NCBI GenBank assembly: GCA_919902925.1
Contig: CAKKRZ010000006.1
Span: 1-32,785, forward strand
DNA: 32,785 nucleotides
Source: Acidiferrobacterales bacterium
Lineage (GTDB): Bacteria > Pseudomonadota > Gammaproteobacteria > Acidiferrobacterales > Sulfurifustaceae
Direction: 5' to 3'
The position numbers and the translations under genes are program-made. This document shows, in pieces, positions 22,915-32,785 of the stretch (position 1 is its first letter; every line of letters begins with the position of its first letter). Under the pieces are notes generated by a model, which was given only the letters and a program-made list of their open reading frames with translations, made no database searches and was not told the origin of the DNA.

Positions 22915-23874
22915 ATGAATCAGAATTATCTCGAATTCGAACAGTCCATCGCCGATCTGGAGGCCAAGATCGAGGCCCTGCGCTATGCGTCGCGTGACAG
23001 CGACGTCAACATCAGCGAGGAGATCCGCCGTCTCGAGACCAGGAGCCGCAAACTCACCGAGTCGATCTTTACCGCGCTGACACCGTGGCAGATCTCGCAG
23101 CTCGCCCGTCACCCGCTGCGACCCTATACGCTGGACTACACGTCCCGCCTGTTCACCGACTTCGAGGAACTGCACGGCGATCGCGCCTACGGCGATGACC
23201 CGTCGATCGTCGGCGGCGTGGCCCGGCTGGACGATCGGCCGGTGGTCGTCATCGGTCACCAGAAGGGGCGCGATACGCGCGAGAAGGTGCGTCGCAATTT
23301 CGGCATGTCGCGTCCGGAAGGGTACCGCAAGGCCATGCGCCTGATGCGCCTGGCGGAGCGCTTCCGTCTGCCAGTGATTACCCTCATTGACACCCCCGGT
23401 GCCTATCCCGGCGTCGGCGCCGAGGAGCGCGGCCAGAGCGAGGCCATCGCCCGCAATCTTTTTGTCATGGCGCGCCTGCGCACGCCGATCGTCTCCGTGG
23501 TCATCGGCGAAGGCGGTTCCGGCGGCGCGCTCGCCATCGGCGTCTGTGACCGATTGCTCATGCTTCAGTACTCGACCTATTCGGTGATCTCGCCGGAAGG
23601 CTGCGCCTCGATTCTGTGGCGATCGGCCGACAAGGCCAGCGAGGCGGCCGAGGCCATGGGCATCACCGCCGAGTCGCTGAACCGCCTCGGTCTGGTCGAC
23701 CAGATTGTGCCGGAACCGCCGGGCGGCGCGCATCGCAATGTCGATGCCATGGCCGGCCGGTTACGCGAGCATTTGCAGCGGGTCGTCCAGGAACTCTCCG
23801 AGATTCCGACGGAGCGTCTGCTCGAACAACGCTACGCGCGCCTGATGCGCTATGGGGAGCTTGAGGAAAATTGA
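22915..23874 (+). CDS. accA: Acetyl-CoA carboxylase carboxyltransferase subunit alpha
   Basis: [19 protein letters not shown]...[38 protein letters not shown]. Confidence 0.97.
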   Translation: MNQNYLEFEQSIADLEAKIEALRYASRDSDVNISEEIRRLETRSRKLTESIFTALTPWQISQLARHPLRPYTLDYTSRLFTDFEELHGDRAYGDDPSIVGGVARLDDRPVVVIGHQKGRDTREKVRRNFGMSRPEGYRKAMRLMRLAERFRLPVITLIDTPGAYPGVGAEERGQSEAIARNLFVMARLRTPIVSVVIGEGGSGGALAIGVCDRLLMLQYSTYSVISPEGCASILWRSADKASEAAEAMGITAESLNRLGLVDQIVPEPPGGAHRNVDAMAGRLREHLQRVVQELSEIPTERLLEQRYARLMRYGELEEN

Positions 23875-25285
23875 TAGCGATCTCCATCAGATCACGCTCG
23901 CCACGGGGGCGCCTTTCAGCCCGGAGGCCCTGTCCGGTATCCTGATCCGGTCCGGCTGGGCATCCGCCACCACCCTCAAGGTGGCCTACAGCGGCGGTCT
24001 CGATTCCACTGTCCTTCTGCACGCCCTGGCCGGGCTGCGTCCGGCGCACGGCTGGCGGCTTGAGGCCGTGCATGTCCAGCACGGCCTGCACCCCCAGGCC
24101 GAGGCCTGGCTGGACCAGTGCCGCCGCTTCTGCCAGGTGCTGTCCGTGCCCCTGAGGGTGGAGCGTGCCCGGATCGGGTCTACAGCGGATACCGGGCTGG
24201 AGGCCGCCGCTCGCCACGCCCGTTATGCCTGCCTGGCCGCGCAGATCGGCCCAACGGATGTGTTGTTGACCGCTCATCATCTGGACGATCAGGCGGAGAC
24301 CCTGCTTCTGCAACTCCTGCGCGGGGCGGGGGTCGAGGGACTGGCCGCCATGCCGGGCGATGCACCCTTGGGCGAGGGTCGGCACGCACGGCCGTTGCTC
24401 GGTTTCCGGCGCGCCGCGCTGCTGGCCTATGCCCGGACTGAGGGGTTGGCCTGGGTCGAGGACAGCGGCAATCTCGATACGCGCCTGGGTCGAAATTTTC
24501 TCCGCTATCGCGCGCTGCCACTCCTGGAAAGCCGCTGGCCGTCGGTGGCGACCCGCTTGGCCCGCGCGGCCGATCATGCCGCCGAGGCGTCGTTCCTGCT
24601 CGCCCGTTCGGCTGCCGAAGATCTGCGCCGCTGTCGCCGGGCCGGGGATGCCATCGAACTGACGGCGCTGGGCCGCCTGACGACGCCGCAACAACGAAAC
24701 GTGTTACGGCAATGGATCCGGCAACGGGGTTTGCCGGCACCCTCGGCGCGGGCCATCGACGGCCTGTTGGCGTATCTCAGGCGCAGACCCAGGACAGGCT
24801 ACTCCCAGATGTCGATCGGTCACTACCGTATCTATCTCTATCAGCATCATTTTCATCTCGTGACGGATCGGCCGGACCCGCCGACGTCGCTGCTGGATTG
24901 GGATCCAGCGCGACCGCTGCTTCTTCCGCACGACCGTCGCCTGTTGGCGGTTGACACTATTGGGGCCGGGATCGCCAGGGCGAAGATCGATGGCCGACAG
25001 CTGACAGTCGACTGGAGACAGGGTGGTGAGTGCTGTCGCCTGGCAGGCCAGGCTCACCGGCAGACTCTCAAGAAGCTTTTACAGTCCTCGGCCATTCCGC
25101 CCTGGGAGCGTCATCTGGTGCCGCTGGTGCGCGTGGACGGCCAACTTGCCGCTATCGGCGATCGCTGGATCTGTGAACCGTTTGCCGCTCGGGCGCACGA
25201 ACCGGGCTATTTGCTGCGCATCGCTGACGTTTCCATCGACGTGAGAGAAAATTTTTCTATTGAGCCCGATGCCCTCATCTGGTAA
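23852..25285 (+). CDS. tilS: tRNA(Ile)-lysidine synthetase
   Basis: PP-loop [52 protein letters not shown]. Start uncertain, overlaps accA. Confidence 0.94.
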   Translation: MGSLRKIDSDLHQITLATGAPFSPEALSGILIRSGWASATTLKVAYSGGLDSTVLLHALAGLRPAHGWRLEAVHVQHGLHPQAEAWLDQCRRFCQVLSVPLRVERARIGSTADTGLEAAARHARYACLAAQIGPTDVLLTAHHLDDQAETLLLQLLRGAGVEGLAAMPGDAPLGEGRHARPLLGFRRAALLAYARTEGLAWVEDSGNLDTRLGRNFLRYRALPLLESRWPSVATRLARAADHAAEASFLLARSAAEDLRRCRRAGDAIELTALGRLTTPQQRNVLRQWIRQRGLPAPSARAIDGLLAYLRRRPRTGYSQMSIGHYRIYLYQHHFHLVTDRPDPPTSLLDWDPARPLLLPHDRRLLAVDTIGAGIARAKIDGRQLTVDWRQGGECCRLAGQAHRQTLKKLLQSSAIPPWERHLVPLVRVDGQLAAIGDRWICEPFAARAHEPGYLLRIADVSIDVRENFSIEPDALIW

Positions 25286-25293
25286 CGTGCGAT

Positions 25294-27097
<1,804 letters not shown>

Positions 27098-27130
27098 TAT
27101 ACTCCCGATCCCGTTTCAGAACTGCTGCCC

Positions 27131-27976
27131 ATGAAGCTTTGCGGATTCGAAGCCGGCCTCCACCGGCCGTTTTTTCTTATTGCCGGCCCCTGTGTGATCG
27201 AGTCGGAACAGCTCGCCCTCGATACCGCCGGCCGGCTGAAGGAAATCACCGGCTCACTCGGCATCCCGTTTATCTACAAGTCATCGTTTGACAAGGCCAA
27301 CCGCAGCTCGCATCAGTCTTTCCGCGGCCTGGGCATGGAGAAGGGTCTGGAGATCCTGGCCCGGGTGCGCCGCGAGATCGGCGTGCCGGTCATTACCGAT
27401 GTGCACGATATACCGGAGATCGGACCGGTCGCGGCCGTGGTCGACGTGCTGCAGACCCCGGCCTTTCTTTGCCGCCAGACGGATTTCATCCAGGCGGTGG
27501 TGGCCGCCGGCAAGCCGGTCAATATCAAGAAGGGCCAGTTCCTGGCCCCGCAGGACATGAAGAACGTGGTCGACAAGGCGGTGGCGGCCGGCGGCCGTGA
27601 CCGCGTCATGGTCTGCGAACGCGGCGTGTCCTTTGGCTACAACAACCTGGTGTCGGACATGCGCTCGCTGGCCATCATGCGCGATACCGGCTGCCCGGTG
27701 GTTTTCGATGCCACCCATTCGGTGCAATTGCCGGGCGGGCAGGGCACCCGCAGCGGCGGGCAACGCGAGTTCGTGCCGGTCCTGGCCCGCGCCGCGATCG
27801 CGACCGGAGTCGCCGGGCTGTTCATGGAAACCCATCCAGACCCGGAAAAGGCCCTGTCGGACGGACCCAACGCCTGGCCGTTGGCCAAGATGAAGTCTCT
27901 TCTCGAAACGCTGCTGGCGATCGATACCACTGTCAAACGATCCGGTTTTGCCGAGAGCGAATGGCTTGGAAAGTAG
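27131..27976 (+). CDS. kdsA: 3-deoxy-8-phosphooctulonate (KDO-8-P) synthase, Cys-containing type
   Basis: [19 protein letters not shown]...[28 protein letters not shown]. Confidence 0.96.
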   Translation: MKLCGFEAGLHRPFFLIAGPCVIESEQLALDTAGRLKEITGSLGIPFIYKSSFDKANRSSHQSFRGLGMEKGLEILARVRREIGVPVITDVHDIPEIGPVAAVVDVLQTPAFLCRQTDFIQAVVAAGKPVNIKKGQFLAPQDMKNVVDKAVAAGGRDRVMVCERGVSFGYNNLVSDMRSLAIMRDTGCPVVFDATHSVQLPGGQGTRSGGQREFVPVLARAAIATGVAGLFMETHPDPEKALSDGPNAWPLAKMKSLLETLLAIDTTVKRSGFAESEWLGK

Positions 27977-28027
27977 CGAAATCCCGGCGGACAATGCACA
28001 TCAGAAATAATTCCTAACCTGCTGTAA

Positions 28028-29338
<1,311 letters not shown>

Positions 29339-29403
29339 CCGATCTGCGCCTCCCGGCCCGAACCCGCAGGTGTGCTTTACCGGGCGAGCAGCGACACCCT
29401 AGA

Positions 29404-29709
29404 ATGGATCGTATGCGGCGCCCCATCGCCTATGGTTTGGCCGGCCTGCTGGTTCTGCTGCAGATTCCCCTGTGGTTCGGCAGCGGCGGCCTGATCGCCA
29501 TGTGGCAACTCAAGCACGAGATCGGCCAGCAACAGGTCGAAAACCGCAAACTGCGGGAGCGCAACCGGGCGCTGGAGGCCGAGGTCGTCGACCTCAAGCA
29601 GGGATACGAAGCCATCGAGGCCAGAGCCCGGCACGAACTGGGCATGATCCGGCGCAACGAAACCTACTACCGGATTGTCACGCCGCCAGCGCCAGTCAGC
29701 CGGCATTGA
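29404..29709 (+). CDS. ftsB: Cell division protein FtsB
   Basis: Short single-TM coiled-coil protein immediately after eno; LKHEIGQQQVENRKLRERNRALEAEVVDLKQGYEAIEARARHELGMIRRNETYYRI. Start 29404 or 29413, not ORF-track 28915 (inside eno). Confidence 0.93.
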   Translation: MDRMRRPIAYGLAGLLVLLQIPLWFGSGGLIAMWQLKHEIGQQQVENRKLRERNRALEAEVVDLKQGYEAIEARARHELGMIRRNETYYRIVTPPAPVSRH

Positions 29710-29730
29710 GCAACATGGGCCGTCCGGGGT

Positions 29731-30363
29731 TCAGCCACCGTACTCGATGAACCAGATGGCGAAGCCGAGCGCGACGATGACCGTGTCGAACAGCGTGAAC
29801 AGCCAGAGCAGCCACAGGATACGCCGGTGTGAGGGCTTCATCGGCATCCAGACGCGGCGGATGTACCAGCGCCAACCGGGTAGCCAGCAGTATCGGCGCT
29901 GGCGGACGAAATATCGCCTCAGGGCCTCACCCCAGGCGACGATGCTGCGATCGACCTCGTTCTTGCGGGATTCGCGTTCCGCCTCGCTCGGACCCTCGTA
30001 GTCATCAACCACGATCAGCTGGCTGCCGTTCGGTGTGGCCTCGATCGAGAAGAATGTCCGTTGCTTCAGTCCCTTTCGGTGGTGCAGGACAAGCACACCG
30101 TCCGGACGCATCTCGGCTGCAATATCGCCCTGATACTCGAGCTGATTGGTTTCATTGTGGAAATCCACCCGGTAGCGATCCGGCCCGGCCGCCTCCCAGC
30201 GTTTGAAAACCAGGTAGGGATTGATGCGCAGCAGGATTTCTGGGTCACTGAGGTACCGGCGCAGGGTTTCCGGCGTCTGGCGGCAGGGCACGGCGACCCA
30301 GGCGATATCCTTCGAGTCAGTTGGCAGCCGGGGAGCAGCCGGTGTCGGCGCGGTGCTGGTCAT
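29731..30363 (-). CDS. SRPBCC/START-like domain protein with C-terminal transmembrane helix
   Basis: AWVAVPCRQTPETLRRYLSDPEILLRINPYLVFKRWEAAGPDRYRVDFHNETNQ... suggests an SRPBCC fold; C-terminal hydrophobic RRILWLLWLFTLFDTVIVALGFAIWFIEYGG. ATGA overlap with the upstream uspA-like stop. Confidence 0.6.
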   Translation of the reverse strand: MTSTAPTPAAPRLPTDSKDIAWVAVPCRQTPETLRRYLSDPEILLRINPYLVFKRWEAAGPDRYRVDFHNETNQLEYQGDIAAEMRPDGVLVLHHRKGLKQRTFFSIEATPNGSQLIVVDDYEGPSEAERESRKNEVDRSIVAWGEALRRYFVRQRRYCWLPGWRWYIRRVWMPMKPSHRRILWLLWLFTLFDTVIVALGFAIWFIEYGG

Positions 30364-30824
30364 GGTTTCGACGGCACCACCAGCAGGGGCACGGTCAGAC
30401 GCCGCAGGAGGTCATCGGTCAGCATGCGCGAACGCAGGCCGGTTTTCCCCTTGCGGCGCAGGCTGCCCGTGACGATGAGTTGTGGTTTAGCGCTGCGCAC
30501 GGCGTCCAGCAGGCAGTCGTCCGGTTTGCCGAATATCGTGCGGGAACGATATTTCAGCTTGCGCCGGCGGGCGGCGCGCTCGACCCGCCGGATTTCGCTT
30601 TGCACCTCCCGCTCCAGGGTAGTCTCAACGTGGCGGGCGAACGCGTCGCGGGTGGCGGCATTATTGAGCCAGTCATCACCCTGCATGCCAGACCAGAATT
30701 CAGGCACGACTACCAGGTGAAAGAGAGTGGCGCCGGGGGCGGCCATGCGGATGGCCGCACGCTCGGCCGCGCGCGTGCCGGGCGAGCCGTGGCTGGCCAG
30801 CAGGATTTTTTTCAGGGGTTTCAT
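30360..30824 (-). CDS. Universal stress protein (UspA) family protein
   Basis: MKPLKKILLASHGSPGTRAAERAAIRMA...PQLIVTGSLRRKGKTGLRSRMLTDDLLRRLTVPLLVVP. ORF-track start 31187 is overextended. Confidence 0.88.
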   Translation of the reverse strand: MKPLKKILLASHGSPGTRAAERAAIRMAAPGATLFHLVVVPEFWSGMQGDDWLNNAATRDAFARHVETTLEREVQSEIRRVERAARRRKLKYRSRTIFGKPDDCLLDAVRSAKPQLIVTGSLRRKGKTGLRSRMLTDDLLRRLTVPLLVVPSKP

Positions 30825-30837
30825 ATTTTCCGGGCAT

Positions 30838-30873
30838 AAAAAACCCGGGGCCCGCCATCGGCGAACCCCGGGT
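30838..30873 (-). terminator. Strong intrinsic terminator (minus strand)
   Basis: Minus strand reads ACCCGGGG-TTCGCCGATGGCGGG-CCCCGGGT-TTTTT: 8-bp perfect GC stem followed by a T run. Confidence 0.88.
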
Positions 30874-30885
30874 CGTAGACAGCGT

Positions 30886-31014
30886 TTACTTGACGGGTAC
30901 CATCGCCAGCACGATTCCCACGATGACCAGTGAGACCAGCAGGGCCATGATGTCTTCCAGACGGTCGCTCTTGAAGATCGAGAGTGCCGTACCGCGATCG
31001 AATTTGTCTGCCAT
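30886..31014 (-). CDS. 42-aa small single-TM protein (not in supplied ORF track)
   Basis: Minus strand GGAGAAAACC-ATG...: MADKFDRGTALSIFKSDRLEDIMALLVSLVIVGIVLAMVPVK-stop. Good SD, hydrophobic helix, between transporter gene and terminator. Confidence 0.8.
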   Translation of the reverse strand: MADKFDRGTALSIFKSDRLEDIMALLVSLVIVGIVLAMVPVK

Positions 31015-31024
31015 GGTTTTCTCC

Positions 31025-32575
31025 TTATCCAATCAGGTTCTTGAGCATGAGTACTGCAATCAGCGCACCGACCGCCTTGACCGTACCGACGATGGTACCG
31101 ATCACGAGCGGCTGACCGCCGGCCTGGGCGAGTGAGCGGAAGGTGATCTGCATGCCGAGGCCGGTAAGGCCGAAGGCAAAGAACCACACAATCAGGTCAC
31201 GGAACCAGGCGATACGCGGGGCCGTCTTCCAGGCGTTCTTGTTGGAGGCCTTGAGGGCTTCCTTGACGTCTTTCGGCACGCCCTTGCTCTTCTCAAGACC
31301 GCGCAACAGGATGTCGTCGGCCTTGGTGGTGGCCTTCTTGGTCTCGATCAGTCGGGCCAGTGCGGCCTTGTGATCCTCGCGCTCGATCTTCGACACGTCC
31401 ATGGTCTTGAGGGCGTCAATCTCTTTGTCGCCCAGCGCCTTGCCTTTCTCACCGACAAAGAACTTGCCCTGGTAGTGGTCAGCCGGGGCGAACACGCCGG
31501 TGGTCGATAGCAGGAACACGACAATGAAACCCAGCACGAACAGCGGGAACTTGCCGATGATGACCTGCATGACATTGACCTTCACGCCGGTCTGTTCACG
31601 CTCGACGTACCACACCGCCAGCCACATGACGATGATCGGCAGGACCAGGATGCGGGTGATGTTGAAGATTTCCGCCACCTTCAGGGTCTCGATGCCGTTC
31701 GGCTGGTAGATCAGCGCGGCGGCGGCGACCTGCGCCGAGTTCAGGATGCCGGTACCGGCCCAAGCGCCGAACTGCTCGTAGGACAGGCCGAGGGCGCGAC
31801 CGACCGGCGGGAAGATGAACATCATCAACACGCCCCACACCAGGATGGTGCCGATCGTGTAGGCAATCTCACTCGACTTGGCGTTGACCACCGGGGCGGC
31901 GGCTACCGCCGCCGATACGCCGCAGACGCCCAGGCCGGCCGACAGCACGCCGCCCATGGAGTTCGGGATCTTCTTGATGCGGCCCAGCCACAGGGTCAGA
32001 CCGACCGAGCCGAGCACGAAGAAGAAGATCAGGCCGATCGACCACTGCGAGTATTCCGCCAGCTCAGCAGCGCTGTACAGGCCGCCCAGCAGCACCACAC
32101 CGGTCTTCAGGCCGAGGCGGGAAAGACGCACACCGTTCTCTGCCCAATTCGGGACCTTAAGTACGTTGACCACGACCATGCCGACGATAATGCCCAGCAG
32201 GATGTAGTTGACGCCCAAAGTGCTGGCCCAGTTCCAGCCGATGGCCTTGCCGGAGGCGGCGCCCCATTGCTTCATGATCGGTTCGGCGCCGTACTTGACG
32301 ACGAACACGCACAGCAGGATCAGCATTACGCCGCCCACGGTGGAGAGGTAATAGTCGATGTGTCCTTGTTTGGGGGAAATGAACAGCTGCCAGAGTCCTA
32401 CCACGATGCCGATGCCGCCGAAGATATAGCCCATCGTCACCATTTCGTTGGCCAGCTTCTTGGTGTGCAGGTAATCCAGCGTACCGCCGATCGTGCCGGA
32501 TGCGACCAGCCACGCGTAGGCCGCCATGATGATGCCGATAATCAGCACCCATGGGGTTCTTTTGGTGTAGACCAT
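31025..32575 (-). CDS. YeiH/UPF0324 family putative sulfate exporter-like membrane transporter, enlarged form
   Basis: GLGVCGVSAAVAAAPVVNAKSSEIAYTIGTILVWG...GLSYEQFGAWAGTGILNSAQVAAAALIYQ...LKVAEIFNITRILVLPIIV matches YeiH-family motifs. Start MVYTKRTP at 32575 has SD GGAGGAG. Confidence 0.85.
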   Translation of the reverse strand: MVYTKRTPWVLIIGIIMAAYAWLVASGTIGGTLDYLHTKKLANEMVTMGYIFGGIGIVVGLWQLFISPKQGHIDYYLSTVGGVMLILLCVFVVKYGAEPIMKQWGAASGKAIGWNWASTLGVNYILLGIIVGMVVVNVLKVPNWAENGVRLSRLGLKTGVVLLGGLYSAAELAEYSQWSIGLIFFFVLGSVGLTLWLGRIKKIPNSMGGVLSAGLGVCGVSAAVAAAPVVNAKSSEIAYTIGTILVWGVLMMFIFPPVGRALGLSYEQFGAWAGTGILNSAQVAAAALIYQPNGIETLKVAEIFNITRILVLPIIVMWLAVWYVEREQTGVKVNVMQVIIGKFPLFVLGFIVVFLLSTTGVFAPADHYQGKFFVGEKGKALGDKEIDALKTMDVSKIEREDHKAALARLIETKKATTKADDILLRGLEKSKGVPKDVKEALKASNKNAWKTAPRIAWFRDLIVWFFAFGLTGLGMQITFRSLAQAGGQPLVIGTIVGTVKAVGALIAVLMLKNLIG

Positions 32576-32619
32576 ATGTGCACTCCTCCTGTGGGTTGAA
32601 AACACCTGTAAGTTATTAT

Positions 32620-32639
32620 GGCAGCCTTCGAGCGCTGCC
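32620..32639. repeat. Inverted repeat upstream of the YeiH-like gene
   Basis: GGCAGC-cttcgagc-GCTGCC; lies just upstream of an extended -10-like TGCCATAAT on the minus strand. Confidence 0.45.
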
Positions 32640-32745
32640 TTGTACATAAGAAAACGCTAATACACAGACCGAACGCCGGCTCATTCAAGCACAGGGGGCC
32701 GGGCAGGACAAGCCGTTCGGGGATAAAAATGCTTGCACAGTCATT

Positions 32746-32773
32746 AATCTGCCAGCCATGGCGCAGATTTTTT
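32746..32773 (+). terminator. Inverted repeat followed by T-run; terminator-like or operator
   Basis: AATCTGC-cagccatggc-GCAGATT followed by TTTT on the + strand. Confidence 0.45.
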
Positions 32774-32785
32774 CACCAAGCTGTC

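Overview
Annotation from sequence reading plus the supplied ORF track; no searches were run. The window is a GC-rich gammaproteobacterial chromosomal segment dominated by conserved housekeeping genes. Minus strand, left end: a secreted TPR-repeat protein, then glnD and map. Plus strand, divergent from map: rpsB-tsf-pyrH-frr-uppS-cdsA-dxr-rseP-bamA-skp(ompH)-lpxD-fabZ-lpxA-lpxB-rnhB-dnaE-accA-tilS-pyrG-kdsA-eno-ftsB. The order resembles the arrangement known from Pseudomonas-type genomes. The expected ispD does not follow ftsB. Instead there is a convergent minus-strand module (about 29.7-32.6 kb): an enlarged YeiH/UPF0324 transporter, a 42-aa single-TM small ORF missing from the supplied track, a strong intrinsic terminator, a divergent UspA protein, and a translationally coupled SRPBCC-like protein with a C-terminal TM helix. 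This module is the best candidate for an undescribed system, but a functional link between its members is only inferred. Other points of interest are mostly post-transcriptional or promoter structures: the rpsB leader, the rpsB-tsf attenuator, a hairpin over the uppS Shine-Dalgarno, the dnaE promoter palindrome and the pyrG leader hairpins. Several non-ATG or stop-overlapping starts and several overextended ORF-track starts were also noted. I saw no tRNA, rRNA, CRISPR or IS element.
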